Shown: piece by piece, positions 33,839 to 44,210 of the stretch
Layout: each line of letters starts with the position of its first letter
Position numbering within the stretch: position 1 is the stretch's first letter
NCBI RefSeq assembly: GCF_022200785.1
Contig: NZ_CP087585.1
Location: forward strand, 3,968,001-4,032,000
DNA length: 64,000 nt
Source of the DNA: Pedobacter mucosus
GTDB lineage: Bacteria; Bacteroidota; Bacteroidia; Sphingobacteriales; Sphingobacteriaceae
Direction: 5' to 3'
Program-made: the position numbers and the translations under genes
Notes under the pieces: model-generated
What the model was told of the DNA's origin: nothing
The model's database searches: none
The model's input: only the letters and a program-made list of their open reading frames with translations

Positions 33839-34441
33839 ATGAAAAAAATTATCTTTTCAATCGTTTTGCTTACGCTTGGTTGGGCAACCTCCAAAGCACA
33901 AACCTTTAATTTAGGCGTAAAAGCTGGCGTAAATTTGGCCAAAATTAATGCAGATTTTGCAAGTGAAGAAAACCGTTTAGGTTATCAGATTGGTGCTTGG
34001 GCTCGTATTGGTGGTGCAAGTTTTTACGTACAACCAGAGGCTTATATTGGCAGTAAAGGAAATAAATTTATAAGCTTCACAAATAATAGCGGTACCGAAG
34101 TTGCTGCTGAAGGCAAAGTAAAATTTACAACTTTAGATGTTCCAATTCTGTTAGGAACCAAGTTTGGGTCTAATAACTTAAACTTCCGATTAATGGCTGG
34201 CCCGGTAATTTCGTTTATTTTGAACGAAAACTCAACATTTAGCAGTGCTTATGCGCAGGCTACAGATTTTGACAATTATAAAAACCAAGCATTTGGTATT
34301 CAAGGAGGAGCTGGTGTTGATATCGGAAATATTTCTGTTGACTTACGCTACGAAACAGGCTTATCAAACATTAGTAAAAGCGACAAGTATACACAGAAAC
34401 CCAATTTATTTCAGTTGAGTTTAGGCTATAAATTATTCTAA
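33839..34441 (+). CDS. Outer-membrane beta-barrel protein (porin-like, OmpX/PorT-type fold)
   Basis: This 200-residue protein has a signal peptide (about residues 1-20, ending SKA). A repeated beta-strand pattern follows: FNLGVKAGVNLAKI, GYQIGAWARIGGASFYVQPE and YETGLSNISK, ending in a strand with a terminal Phe (LFQLSLGYKLF). It looks like the small eight-stranded barrels common in Bacteroidota outer membranes. A specific role cannot be assigned. It is monocistronic and is followed by a strong terminator. Confidence 0.85.
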   Translation: MKKIIFSIVLLTLGWATSKAQTFNLGVKAGVNLAKINADFASEENRLGYQIGAWARIGGASFYVQPEAYIGSKGNKFISFTNNSGTEVAAEGKVKFTTLDVPILLGTKFGSNNLNFRLMAGPVISFILNENSTFSSAYAQATDFDNYKNQAFGIQGGAGVDIGNISVDLRYETGLSNISKSDKYTQKPNLFQLSLGYKLF

Positions 34442-34510
34442 TTTAGAGTACAATATCTCCCAAATAATCGAGTCGAGTTTATAATTCAAATTCAGACAAA
34501 AGTATCTAAA

Positions 34511-34543
34511 CAGCCTTGAGATAAAACTCAAGGCTGTTTTTTT
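34511..34543. terminator. Terminator between the barrel gene and metG
   Basis: CAGCCTTGAG and CTCAAGGCTG form a ten-base-pair stem with a six-base loop, followed by seven T on the plus strand. It closes the barrel gene and may also serve the converging metG. Confidence 0.88.
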
Positions 34544-34550
34544 ATTACTG

Positions 34551-36659
34551 CTACCTAATTACACTTCCTTCTAAAAATTTATCTACTGGTGAAACGAAAG
34601 TAAGTTTCCCCTCAGCATTTTCTGCCATCAAAATCATTCCTTGTGATAAAATTCCTTTAATTTCCCGAGGTGCCAAATTAATAATGATACTCACTTGTTT
34701 GCCGATAATATCTTCTGGTTGGTAATGCTCGGCAATGCCAGAAACAACTGTTCTTTCATCTATGCCTGTGTTAACCGTAAGCTTTAATAATTTTTTAGTT
34801 TTTGCTACTTTTTCTGCGGCGGTAATTGTGCCAACACGAATATCCATAGTAGAAAAATCATCAAATTGAATATTCTCCTTTGCAGGCATTACTACTGTAG
34901 AATCAGCTGCATTAGCCACTTTACTCAAGTTTAATTTTCCAATTTGATAATCAATTTCTGAATCTTCTATCTTATCAAAAAGCAAAACGCCTTCGCCAAT
35001 TTCATGGCCTCTTTTTAAAAGATTTATGCTTCCGGCATTTTCCCATTGATGGCCACCATTTTTGAGCATTTTCATTAATTTTTCTGCTGTGAAAGGCAAA
35101 AATGGTTCAATTAAAATCTGAATATTTCCGGCAATCTGCAATGCAATATGTAAAATGGTTCTTACCCGATCCTCATCAGTTTTAATCAATTTCCAGGGCT
35201 CAGTTTCTGCCAAATATTTATTACCTAAACGGGCAACATTCATCACTTCAGACAGCGCTTCACGAAAGCGATAGTTCTCGATACTTGCAGCAATTTTTGC
35301 GGGATAACTTTCCAACTCATTTATAACTGCCTGATCAACTTCCGTAACTTGCATCAAAGTTGGAACAATTCCGTTAAAATATTTATGGGTAAGTACCACC
35401 ACGCGATTGATAAAATTACCTAAAATGGCAACCAGCTCATTATTATTCCTGGCTTGAAAATCTTTCCAGGTAAAATCATTATCCTTAGTTTCTGGTGCTG
35501 TAGCCGTTAAAACATAACGCAAAACATCCTGTTTACCCTCAAATTCCCTTAAATATTCATTTAACCAAACTGCCCAGTTTTTAGAAGTAGAAATTTTCTG
35601 CCCTTCAAGATTTAAAAACTCATTCGCCGGAACGTTATCTGCTAAGGTATAATCGCCATGCGCCATTAACATTGCCGGAAAAATAATACAATGGAAAACG
35701 ATATTATCTTTACCAATAAAGTGAACTAATTTCGTTTCATCACTTTTCCAATATTCTTCCCAATCGCATTTATCATCTTCCATCGAATTGATGTAATATT
35801 CTTCCGCTTTTGGATTCCAAACATCAAGCTTTGCATAATTACACAACTCCTTTGTGGCAGAAATATAGCCAATAGGTGCATCAAACCAAACATATAACAC
35901 TTTTCCATCTGCACCTTTTATTGGTACTTTGACGCCCCAATCTAAATCTCTTGTCATGGCTCGTGGCTGCAAACCGGCATTTAACCAGCTTTGGCACTGA
36001 CCATAAACATTCGGGCGCCAGTCTTTATGACTTTCGATATAAGTTCTTAACCGATCTTCATATTTATCGAGCGGTAAAAACCAGTTTTTGGTCTCCTTTA
36101 AAATCGGCTGATCGCCGGATAAAGTGGATTTTGGGTTGATTAAATCTGTTGCATTTAGGGTTGTTCCACAATTTTCGCATTGATCGCCATAAGCGTTTTC
36201 ATTGCCACAATGTGGACAAGTACCTGTAATGTATCGATCAGCTAAAAATTGTTTTGCTGTAGGATCATAGTATTGTTCGGTAACTTCTTCTGTAAAAACT
36301 CCTTTTTCATAAAGTGTTTCAAAAAAATCGGAAGCCGTCTGGTGATGTGTTAGGGAAGAAGTACGGTGATAAATATCGAATGACACGCCAAATTCTTTAA
36401 ACGAATCACCGATTATTTTGTGGTATTTATCTACAACTTCTTGCGGCGTAATGCCTTCTCTTTTAGCTTTTAAGGTTATTGGGACACCATTTTCATCAGA
36501 TCCACAAATAAATTTAACATCACGTTTGTTCGAACGCAGGTAACGGGCATAAATATCCGCAGGGATATATACACCAGCAAGGTGGCCAATGTGTACTGGT
36601 CCATTGGTATACGGAAGTGCCGCCGTTACGGTATATCTTTTTATTTTACTATTATCCAA
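34551..36659 (-). CDS. metG: Methionyl-tRNA synthetase
   Basis: This 702-residue enzyme has the class I HIGH motif (residues 23-26) and a zinc knuckle, [18 protein letters not shown]. The KMSKS loop is the variant KISTSKN ([15 protein letters not shown]). A C-terminal EMAP-type tRNA-binding domain ends the protein (about 595-702, with [14 protein letters not shown]). The length and domain order are those of the MetG1 type with a dimerisation domain. Its promoter faces that of the LD-carboxypeptidase gene. Confidence 0.97.
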   Translation of the reverse strand: MDNSKIKRYTVTAALPYTNGPVHIGHLAGVYIPADIYARYLRSNKRDVKFICGSDENGVPITLKAKREGITPQEVVDKYHKIIGDSFKEFGVSFDIYHRTSSLTHHQTASDFFETLYEKGVFTEEVTEQYYDPTAKQFLADRYITGTCPHCGNENAYGDQCENCGTTLNATDLINPKSTLSGDQPILKETKNWFLPLDKYEDRLRTYIESHKDWRPNVYGQCQSWLNAGLQPRAMTRDLDWGVKVPIKGADGKVLYVWFDAPIGYISATKELCNYAKLDVWNPKAEEYYINSMEDDKCDWEEYWKSDETKLVHFIGKDNIVFHCIIFPAMLMAHGDYTLADNVPANEFLNLEGQKISTSKNWAVWLNEYLREFEGKQDVLRYVLTATAPETKDNDFTWKDFQARNNNELVAILGNFINRVVVLTHKYFNGIVPTLMQVTEVDQAVINELESYPAKIAASIENYRFREALSEVMNVARLGNKYLAETEPWKLIKTDEDRVRTILHIALQIAGNIQILIEPFLPFTAEKLMKMLKNGGHQWENAGSINLLKRGHEIGEGVLLFDKIEDSEIDYQIGKLNLSKVANAADSTVVMPAKENIQFDDFSTMDIRVGTITAAEKVAKTKKLLKLTVNTGIDERTVVSGIAEHYQPEDIIGKQVSIIINLAPREIKGILSQGMILMAENAEGKLTFVSPVDKFLEGSVIR

Positions 36660-36670
36660 AACAATTTTTA

Positions 36671-36687
36671 TTAATTTGGCAAAGATA
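36671..36687. promoter_or_regulatory. Overlapping divergent promoters of metG and the LD-carboxypeptidase gene
   Basis: On the minus strand TATCTTTG (36680-36687) is a full TAnnTTTG element for metG. On the plus strand TTAATTTG (36671-36678) is a one-mismatch element for the LD-carboxypeptidase gene. The two are one base apart, so polymerase binding at one should exclude the other. Confidence 0.45.
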
Positions 36688-36699
36688 AGTGTTTTGAAG

Positions 36700-37614
36700 A
36701 TGATTAAGCAGCCCCCATATTTAAAAAAAGGAGATAAGATTGCCCTGGTTTGTCCGGCAAAGAAGCTACCAAAATCTATTGGTTATGCCGTTGGCGTTTT
36801 AAAGGATTGGGGTTTAGAGGTGATTATTGGTGAGAGCGTATATGCAAGTTACCATCAATTTGCTGGCACCGATGAACTTAGGGCTAAAGATATTCAGCAA
36901 TTTTTAGATGATCCAAGCATAAAAGCGATTATTGCCGGTCGTGGTGGTTATGGAACTATCCGTATTATTGATAATTTAGATTTTACTGCATTTAAACAAA
37001 ATCCAAAATGGTTTGTTGGTTTTAGCGATATCACGGTTATACTTTCTCATTTAATTTCGCAGTGCGAAGTACAATGTATTCATGCACAAATGCCTTACAC
37101 CTTTGAGGACGCAACACCAGAATCGATTGTTTCTTTAAAGAATTCTCTTTTTGGCAAAACGCAGGAATATATGTACGAAAGCGAATTTGAAAACCAGGCA
37201 GGATTGGTTACTGGCAGCTTAATTGGTGGAAATTTAACCTTATTAACCGTTGTTCAGGGTTCAGTTTCTGAAATGGATTTTAAAGATCAAATATTGTTTT
37301 TGGAAGACGTAGGGGAGCACGAATATAGTATAGACAGAATGCTGCGCATGATGAAAAGGGCAGGCAAACTAACAGATTTAAAAGGGTTAATAATTGGCGC
37401 CTTCAACGAAATTGAGGTCGAGAAAATCCCATTTGGGCAAACAGCTAATGAAGTAATTTGGGATATTGTTTCAGAATACAACTATCCAGTTTGCTTTGAT
37501 TTCCCAACCGGACATATTGATCATAATTTAAGTTTAGTTTTAGGCGCAACGGTCGAATTAAAAGTAGAAATAACAAAGGTTCAATTAAAATATATATCAC
37601 ATGGCAATACTTGA
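36700..37614 (+). CDS. LD-carboxypeptidase (S66 family)
   Basis: This 304-residue protein matches muramoyltetrapeptide carboxypeptidase (LdcA-like), which removes the terminal D-Ala from the peptidoglycan tetrapeptide in recycling. The nucleophile Ser109 lies in VGFSDIT. The remaining catalytic residues are expected in [16 protein letters not shown] and FPTGHIDHN (His). No signal peptide is seen, so it is cytoplasmic. The start at 36700 (MIKQPPYL) is preferred over the longer 36589 frame, which runs into metG. It overlaps the DoxX gene by 14 bases. Confidence 0.93.
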   Translation: MIKQPPYLKKGDKIALVCPAKKLPKSIGYAVGVLKDWGLEVIIGESVYASYHQFAGTDELRAKDIQQFLDDPSIKAIIAGRGGYGTIRIIDNLDFTAFKQNPKWFVGFSDITVILSHLISQCEVQCIHAQMPYTFEDATPESIVSLKNSLFGKTQEYMYESEFENQAGLVTGSLIGGNLTLLTVVQGSVSEMDFKDQILFLEDVGEHEYSIDRMLRMMKRAGKLTDLKGLIIGAFNEIEVEKIPFGQTANEVIWDIVSEYNYPVCFDFPTGHIDHNLSLVLGATVELKVEITKVQLKYISHGNT

Positions 37615-38008
37615 TAATCTAGGAAAATACCGAAATACGGGATTATTAATTTTACGAGTAGGTTTAGGAATTATGTTTATTATCCATGGTTTTCCAAAAC
37701 TTGCAGGCGGCCCAAGCGGCTGGACATCTCTTGGCGGTAGCATGAAAGTAATCGGCATTGACTTTCTGCCTGTTTTTTGGGGATTTATGGCTGCCATTAG
37801 TGAAACCTTTGGTGGGTTTCTGTTGATTGTAGGCTTGTTTTTTCGTCCGGCTTGTGTGCTGCTGGTTTTCACATTAATCATTGCCGCTTTAGTACATTTC
37901 TCAAAAGGAGACGGTTTAAAAGGCGCTAGTCATGCAATAGAATTGGCTATTGTATTTTTCAGTTTGATTTTTGTTGGGCCAGGGAAATATAGCGTAGATA
38001 AGAAATAA
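37601..38008 (+). CDS. DoxX-family membrane protein
   Basis: This 135-residue protein has four predicted transmembrane helices (about residues 14-32, 55-76, 80-100 and 107-125). It has the DoxX-type motif RVGLGIMFIIHGFPKLAGGP. DoxX proteins are membrane proteins of uncertain role, some linked to redox or thiosulfate metabolism. The start overlaps the LD-carboxypeptidase gene, so the two are translationally coupled. Confidence 0.88.
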   Translation: MAILDNLGKYRNTGLLILRVGLGIMFIIHGFPKLAGGPSGWTSLGGSMKVIGIDFLPVFWGFMAAISETFGGFLLIVGLFFRPACVLLVFTLIIAALVHFSKGDGLKGASHAIELAIVFFSLIFVGPGKYSVDKK

Positions 38009-38848
38009 TCTACCAACATATCTAGCGAGCCGGAAACTTTTGTTTCTTTTGGTTTCTCAAAAGAAATAGGGCCTCCCGGCCAAGAGGGGTCCAAAAGATA
38101 TTTAGTTTCCTCACCGCCGGAACGGCTCCTACCTTTTTCTTGATAAAAAGGTAGCCAAAAATCAAGGCTTGTATCTGATGTAGGATTTCCAGGTCAAAAC
38201 TTCATCAGCAACAGCGGACTAGGTCCGATGAAAAATCGTCCTTGCCGCTGTTTAGGGTCTGTCTAACTTTGTAAGTTTGTACAAAAGTTTTAACCGCCAA
38301 TCCGTCCATCATCTACTAGGCCGTTCCCTCAAACTGCCTAACTAAGCGCAATGATTTTGCGCCAACAAAGCTTTAACCACAGTATCTCCGTTCCGCTTTA
38401 GAACCGGCATGGTCTAGGTTTCGGGTAGCACTGGACAACCCAAACCACTGACTTTAATAGAAAGCTAGCGAGCCGGAAACTTTTGTTTCTTTTGGTTTCT
38501 CAAAAGAAATAGGGCCTCCCGGCCAAGAGGGGCCCAAAAAGTCATTTTACCAAAGCATAATATATTTATGGTGAATTGCAAATCCACTTTTACCAATCAT
38601 TCGACATGCCCTTCGGAACATGTCGAATAGCGTGACTACGAGGGTGCCAAAAAATCTAATCCACAAGTCGTCATATCGAATGAGTTTCATTTTTCTTGAA
38701 ACGAGAAGATATCTAATGAGATAGATTTCTCTCTTCGTGAAAAACTTCGTTCGAAATGACGATAGTGTGACGGATGATGCTTATTGAAAGCCAAACTACT
38801 GCTCTTTGTTCGGCTTTGAAATCGGCATGGTATAGGTTTTACTTGCTT
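38009..38848. repeat. Gene-free patch made of dispersed repeats
   Basis: A 75-base block occurs twice, at 38022-38096 and 38465-38539, with one mismatch. It contains the hairpin TTTCTTTTG/CAAAAGAAA. Between and after them lie an ACCTTTTT/AAAAAGGT hairpin, a TTCGACATG/CATGTCGAA inverted repeat (near 38601-38630) and the pair CGTCATATCGAA and TTCGAAATGACG, which bound a GAGAT-rich segment. A GGCATGGT-TAGGTTT motif occurs twice. No reading frame of note was seen. Confidence 0.7.
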
Positions 38849-38893
38849 AAAACAAAAAACCCGAGACGATGAACGTCTCGGGTTTTTTGTTTT
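38849..38893. terminator. Strong bidirectional terminator after susD (locus A)
   Basis: Two perfect 20-base arms, including CCCGAGACG and CGTCTCGGG, flank a five-base loop. A-run and T-run lie at the two outer ends, so it works on either strand. It lies about 13 bases after the susD stop codon. Confidence 0.92.
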
Positions 38894-38905
38894 AATGATA
38901 TGATC

Positions 38906-40534
38906 TTAGTAATCTGGGTTTTGCTGACCAGCTAAAACTGGATTTGCTTGAGTTTCAACTGTTGGTATTGGCCAGATAAACCTAAAACTTGTGTTAGCAC
39001 CAGCATAAGGAATAGCGGCAACTGATCTTATGCCTGTGAAACCTGCTGCTGCATTATAGTTAGAGAATGCAAGTGTAGAGCTCGTTTTAGCTGGTATGCC
39101 ATTTGGGCCATACAAAGCTTCTTTAGCTAAACGATGAATATCCATCCAACGTTTACCTTCCCCTAAAAACTCAATTCTGCGCTCATTTATGATGGCTTGA
39201 ATTAAACTTGGAGTGGTTAAGAAATTGGCTACAGTATACCTATCAGTAAGAACAACAGACCTATTCCTTACTGCATTTAATAGCGCAAGGGATTGAACTG
39301 TATTACCTGTTCTTGCATAAGCTTCAGAAACATTTAAAAGAACTTCTGCGTATCTAAGAATTGGATTAGCATCAGTCCAAGTTGCAGGGTCTTTATATTT
39401 TGTAGTAAAATAATACTTAGCAGCAACACCAGTTGCAGCATCAGTTGTGGTTAAAAGTGATCTACGCAAATCTGTTGCTTTCCATGAAGGATCATTCCAG
39501 ATAATAGGTGAAATAACGGCCAATGCTCTTCCTGGAGCTTTAGAGTACATAGTACTTAATGAACCATTTGTACCCGCATTACGGATTGTAGAATTTTCGA
39601 TTGAGAATATAGATTCTGTATTTCCATAATTTGCACCAACACTAGCAAAAGGTCCATCAGGCGTTGCTGTTAATGCAAAACTGCCTAATGCAGCAGGTGA
39701 AGTAAAAGTTGCGGCAAGAACTGATGTTCCTAATTTTGCGCCTTCAGTAATTACACCTGCATAATCGCCCATGTGTAATTTAACACGAGTTTTTAAAGCT
39801 ACAGCAGCACCTTTCGTTGCTCTTGTAATTCTAAGAGAAGCTGTAGTTTGTACAGCAAGATTGGTTTCAGCAAAGTCAAGATCAGCTAAAATTAAATCAT
39901 AACCTTGTTTAACTGTACTACGTCCTTCGTTTTTGTATTGATCTACTAATTCAGGTGTATTAATCCCTACAGTTCTAAGTACAACACCTTGATGCGTAGC
40001 ACCTGCTGTTTCATTATATGGACGAGCAAAATGGATTAATAACTCATGATAACTTAAAGCCCTTAAAAAACGACATTCTGCCTCTCCTGCTGTAGCAACA
40101 TCAACAGAAATGGTTCCTGCAGTTGCTGCTTCTTTTAATTTGGCAATAACAATATTTGCACGGTTAATAGTGGCATATAAACTTGTCCATAATGCGGTAT
40201 TGTTTGCAGTTGTAGCATCATAACTATTTTCGTAAGTAACTAAAAAGAAGGAAGGAATTGCCATCATATCTTCTCCTCTCATATCACCCTGAATGGTATT
40301 TGCAGCACCAAATGGATAACCACGATTAGAACCGTCTGTATACGGGCTAGATTGAGCAGCACTATAAACGCCTGTAATTGCTAAAGCAGCACGTTGTGGA
40401 TTAGAATAAGCATCATCTTCCGCAAAAGTATTGTTTGGTACAATGTCTGTATATTTTTTGCAGGATCCTGCAAATAACATTAAGCCCAGTAAGGGTAATA
40501 CCCAAGCTTTTTTATTGATATATCTATTTTTCAT
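38906..40534 (-). CDS. SusD/RagB-family nutrient-binding lipoprotein (locus A)
   Basis: This 542-residue lipoprotein has a signal ending FAGSC (Cys25). It shows the SusD/RagB fold with the N-terminal TPR-like part (NPQRAALAITGVYSAAQSSP) and the C-terminal signature LRYAEVLLNVSEAYARTG and EFLGEGKRWMDIHRL. SusD proteins sit on the outer face of the outer membrane and capture the ligand for the SusC transporter. The start at 40534 (MKNRYINKKA) fits a lipoprotein signal; the upstream Met at 40570 is less likely. It follows its SusC by 22 bases. Confidence 0.93.
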   Translation of the reverse strand: MKNRYINKKAWVLPLLGLMLFAGSCKKYTDIVPNNTFAEDDAYSNPQRAALAITGVYSAAQSSPYTDGSNRGYPFGAANTIQGDMRGEDMMAIPSFFLVTYENSYDATTANNTALWTSLYATINRANIVIAKLKEAATAGTISVDVATAGEAECRFLRALSYHELLIHFARPYNETAGATHQGVVLRTVGINTPELVDQYKNEGRSTVKQGYDLILADLDFAETNLAVQTTASLRITRATKGAAVALKTRVKLHMGDYAGVITEGAKLGTSVLAATFTSPAALGSFALTATPDGPFASVGANYGNTESIFSIENSTIRNAGTNGSLSTMYSKAPGRALAVISPIIWNDPSWKATDLRRSLLTTTDAATGVAAKYYFTTKYKDPATWTDANPILRYAEVLLNVSEAYARTGNTVQSLALLNAVRNRSVVLTDRYTVANFLTTPSLIQAIINERRIEFLGEGKRWMDIHRLAKEALYGPNGIPAKTSSTLAFSNYNAAAGFTGIRSVAAIPYAGANTSFRFIWPIPTVETQANPVLAGQQNPDY

Positions 40535-40556
40535 TGTTAAATCGTTGATTGGTTGA

Positions 40557-43500
40557 TTAAAAACCCACATTTAAACCAAATGTGAATGTACGTTGTTGTG
40601 GGTTACCATTAAAATCTACACCAGCACCAGTGGTATTGGTTTCTGGATCAAGGCCTTTGTAACCTGTAATTACAAAAAGGTTTTGTGCTGAAGCATATAA
40701 TCTGATGCTACTTACCTTTAGTTTACTAGCGAAACTAACTGGAACTTTATAGCCTAACGCCACGTTATCTAATCTTAAAAATTTACCATCTTCAAGGAAA
40801 CGAGTTGTAGCATCACCGTCTCTATTAATGAAAGTAGATCTCCCGTACCATTGTCTAGGCGTAACACCATCACCAGGGTTAGCCACACTTTGCCATCTAC
40901 CTAAAATTTCTGTTCCGTTATTAACAAAGTTTTGATTTAATTGATCAACACGTGTTCTATTATAAATTTTATTTCCACCTTGGAATCTTAAAAAGACATT
41001 TAAATCAAAGCCTTTGTAAGTAAAAGTGTTATTAAATCCGCCAAACCATGTCGGTAACGAATTACCCAAAACTTGTTTATCAGTAGTTGCTGATAAAGTT
41101 GCATTAGCACCTGTAGCACTCGGATTAGCCGGATCGTAAACATTATAAGTTTGGGTGGTTACATTACCTTGAATAATTTGACCATTTCCTTTAACATATA
41201 ATGGGTTACCATTAGCTGGATTAACACCTCCATACACATAACCGTAGAAAGCATTCAAAGATTCTCCAACACGAATGATATTATAAGTTCCAATTTGATC
41301 CTGTCCTTCTCTTAGTGAACCAACGATATTCTTTTGGGTAGTAAAAGTAATGTTTGCATTATAAGTAAAGTCTTCAGTTTTAACCACATCACCACCAAGT
41401 GAAAATTCGAACCCTGAGTTAATAAGGTTACCTATATTTTGAGTGATGGTATTAGATGGTACACCTAAAGAAGGGGCGGTTGGTGCATTTTGAACTAAAC
41501 CGTCGGTGTTTTGTCTAAAATAATCCACAGCAAAATTAATACGGTTAGCAAATAAGCCTAACTCCAATCCAACATCAATTTTCTTTTGTGATTCCCACTG
41601 TAGGTTGTAATTACCAATATTGCTAAAGCCAATACCTGGTTGTGCACCATATACTGCTGCGTTATATTGACCTAAATACCTAAAATTACCAATGTTCACA
41701 TTACCTACTTCAGCATATGAACCACGAAGACGGAAATCTGAAATAAAACCTAGGGTTGAAGAATTTTTGAAAAATGATTCCTCAGAAACACGGTATGCTG
41801 CAGAAACGCCTGGAAAATAGCCCAAACGATTTGCAATTGGTAAATTAGAGTTTTTATCAGAACGGATGGATCCACCGATATAATATCTGTTTTTATAGTT
41901 ATAATTTACACGAGCTAAATAAGATTCTAAAGCTGTCTTAGCCAAACCTCCAGCTGCTGTCGGGGTAACAAAAGTTCCACTAGTAATATTTTGATTCCAG
42001 TAAATATCTGTTAAGTTAGAAACTGATGACTGATAAAAAGATGATCTATCATTTTGAAATTCCTGAACCAAGGTAACACTTAAATTATGTGATTCTGCAA
42101 ATGTTTTATTGTATGATAATACATTCTGAAGATCTAATCTAATACTTGGGCTATAGGCTTGAGACATGCTACCATTACTACTCACCCCATCACCTGCACG
42201 AGGATCGGTATAACTAAAATCATCAACATTTTGATTATCAACACCTACTTGCGTTCTAAATTTTAGTCCGTCATATAGATTAACTTCTGCATATGCAGTT
42301 GCTAATAAGCGATAGGTCTGAGATCTTCTGATGTTATTATCCAATACGAAACGCTGGTTACCAATATTATCAGATATGGTGATTAAATTTGCTCCTCTTC
42401 CTAACGCTGTTCTGTTTGGAGCAATATTATAACCTGTAACATTAGTTGGATCATAAACTGGCACATTCGGTAACATACGTAAACCACCAAACACATTTCC
42501 AGATAGCGTATTACTTCCTGTTTGTGGCCCAGTATTATCTTGGTAAGTAAAACCAGAGGTTAACCCAAAACTAAAAACTTTATTCACTTTTTGATCAAAG
42601 TTTGCTTTTAAAGAATATCTCTTTAAAGAGTTGGCTATAATTACACCTTGTTGATCGCTATAACCAAGGGAAAAATAATATTTAGCTTTTTCTGTTCCAC
42701 CTGATGCGGATACGTTATGATTTTGTTGTGTTGCTGTTCTAAAAAGATAATCCTGCCAATCTGTATCAACAAAACCACCATTACCATCAGCTAATGGGAA
42801 CGCCTGAGGCAAATTACCTGCCGCAACCAAACGCTCATTTGCAATTTCTATAAATTGTGCTGCATTTAACTGGTCGTATCTTTTTGAAACTTTACCAATA
42901 GCATAATAACCATCATAGGTAAAGGTTGCCTGGCCTGACTTGCCTTTTTTCGTTGTGATTAAGATTACACCACCTGCAGCTCTAGAACCATATATAGCAG
43001 TTGAAGCACCATCTTTTAAAACCTCAAAAGATTCGATGTCATTTGGATTGATATCCGCTAATGCGTTTGACGACGTAAATCCGCCAACATCACCTGAAAA
43101 AATAGGAACCCCATCAACTACATAAAGAGGACCTTGACCTGAAGTAATTGTATTTGTACCACGAATCCGAATTTGAGCCGGCTGACCTAATAAACCATTT
43201 GCAGTTATTACTTGTACTCCTGCGGCTTTACCTGCCAATGACTTATCAAATGAAGGAATTGCTCTATCTGTAAATTCTTTTGCAGAAACACTAGATTGGG
43301 ATCCTGTAACATCCTTACGACTTACAGATCCATAACCTACTACAACAATATCAGTTAGTGTTTTAGAATCAACATCTAAAGTTATATTAATTATACTTGA
43401 ATTACCAACTACTCTACTTTGAATAGAATAACCTACTGAAGTAAATTCTATAGTAGCACCTGAAGCTACGCTGATTGAATATTTACCATTTGCACCTGTA

Positions 43501-43658
43501 ATTGTTCCGCCAGAAGCGCCTTTTGCCCTAACACTTACACCTGGAAGTGGCAAACCGTCTTCCTTTCCTGTAACTGTACCTGTGATTGTCCTTTCTTGAG
43601 CCATCGCCGTCGCGGTAATGAACATAAAAATGAACAAACTTTGTAGAAGTTTTTTCAT
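40557..43658 (-). CDS. SusC/RagA TonB-linked outer-membrane transporter (locus A)
   Basis: This 1033-residue transporter has a signal peptide ending AMAQ. A CarboxypepD_reg-like domain (RTITGTVTGKEDGLPLPGVS) follows, then the TonB-box region (about 100-115), a plug domain (about 115-230, IRGTNTITSGQGPLYVVDG) and a 22-stranded barrel ending in Phe. SusC imports glycans or peptides using TonB energy. It pairs with the susD gene downstream. No STN domain and no FecR/sigma genes are present. Confidence 0.95.
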   Translation of the reverse strand: MKKLLQSLFIFMFITATAMAQERTITGTVTGKEDGLPLPGVSVRAKGASGGTITGANGKYSISVASGATIEFTSVGYSIQSRVVGNSSIINITLDVDSKTLTDIVVVGYGSVSRKDVTGSQSSVSAKEFTDRAIPSFDKSLAGKAAGVQVITANGLLGQPAQIRIRGTNTITSGQGPLYVVDGVPIFSGDVGGFTSSNALADINPNDIESFEVLKDGASTAIYGSRAAGGVILITTKKGKSGQATFTYDGYYAIGKVSKRYDQLNAAQFIEIANERLVAAGNLPQAFPLADGNGGFVDTDWQDYLFRTATQQNHNVSASGGTEKAKYYFSLGYSDQQGVIIANSLKRYSLKANFDQKVNKVFSFGLTSGFTYQDNTGPQTGSNTLSGNVFGGLRMLPNVPVYDPTNVTGYNIAPNRTALGRGANLITISDNIGNQRFVLDNNIRRSQTYRLLATAYAEVNLYDGLKFRTQVGVDNQNVDDFSYTDPRAGDGVSSNGSMSQAYSPSIRLDLQNVLSYNKTFAESHNLSVTLVQEFQNDRSSFYQSSVSNLTDIYWNQNITSGTFVTPTAAGGLAKTALESYLARVNYNYKNRYYIGGSIRSDKNSNLPIANRLGYFPGVSAAYRVSEESFFKNSSTLGFISDFRLRGSYAEVGNVNIGNFRYLGQYNAAVYGAQPGIGFSNIGNYNLQWESQKKIDVGLELGLFANRINFAVDYFRQNTDGLVQNAPTAPSLGVPSNTITQNIGNLINSGFEFSLGGDVVKTEDFTYNANITFTTQKNIVGSLREGQDQIGTYNIIRVGESLNAFYGYVYGGVNPANGNPLYVKGNGQIIQGNVTTQTYNVYDPANPSATGANATLSATTDKQVLGNSLPTWFGGFNNTFTYKGFDLNVFLRFQGGNKIYNRTRVDQLNQNFVNNGTEILGRWQSVANPGDGVTPRQWYGRSTFINRDGDATTRFLEDGKFLRLDNVALGYKVPVSFASKLKVSSIRLYASAQNLFVITGYKGLDPETNTTGAGVDFNGNPQQRTFTFGLNVGF

Positions 43659-43699
43659 AAAGATTTATTTTGTTTAGTTAATGAATAGTGCAAGATATA

Positions 43700-43747
43700 T
43701 TATAACACATCGTAATGCAAATTTTACAAACAAATAAAAATTTGCAT
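43700..43747. promoter_or_regulatory. Upstream palindrome and shared 13-base motif (locus A)
   Basis: ATGCAAATTTT (43715-43725) and AAAATTTGCAT (43737-43747) form a perfect 11-base inverted repeat with an 11-base spacer. Just before it lies TTATAACACATCG (43700-43712), which recurs at 49362-49374. Both lie about 40-90 bases upstream of the locus A susC start and may be control elements. Confidence 0.45.
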
Positions 43748-44145
43748 TTTATAATATGGTGGTACAATTAAAGCAAAAAAAAGTGCATAGGACACTTCAT
43801 ATTAGGAGCAATAAAGAATTTCAGTAATAAATATCATTAAATATATAGATTTTATCTCTTAAAAAGATACAATAAGATTAAAACCGCATTAAAGTAAATA
43901 TTTTTAGCAAAAAAAATATATGTTTAACATAAATGCAATCCTAGTTGGTTAAAAATGCAGTTTATTTAACTGATTCTATAAAAATTTAAAAGCCTTTTAT
44001 AAGTAATTAAGCTTATTGGTCAAAAGCATTTAACCGTCTAATATTTAATAAATAGTAGATGCTAAAAATATTTGTGTAATGCTATTTTTTAAGAAAGTGC
44101 TTATTAAAGCAAGCTTAGCTATATAAGTTATATCAAAAAAATGAA

Positions 44146-44175
44146 AACCCCCGATTAACCTAATAATCGGGGGTT
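44146..44175 (-). terminator. Rho-independent terminator of locus B
   Basis: AACCCCCGATTA and TAATCGGGGGTT form a 12-base-pair stem with a six-base loop, followed on the minus strand by TT, CA and a T-run. It lies about 35 bases after the susD stop codon. Confidence 0.88.
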
Positions 44176-44210
44176 CAATAAAATTAATAAATGTCTTTAT
44201 ATATAATATT

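Larger units (their letters stand above)
43659..44210. other. Gene-free stretch between locus A and locus B
   Basis: No gene was found. It holds the inverted repeat upstream of susC (43715-43747) and the terminator of locus B (44146-44175); the rest is AT-rich sequence with no clear structure. Confidence 0.6.

Noticed and set aside
36589..36699. N-terminal extension of the LD-carboxypeptidase to 36589
   Set aside because: The added 37 residues overlap the metG start region in the other strand and both promoters; the family start fits 36700.
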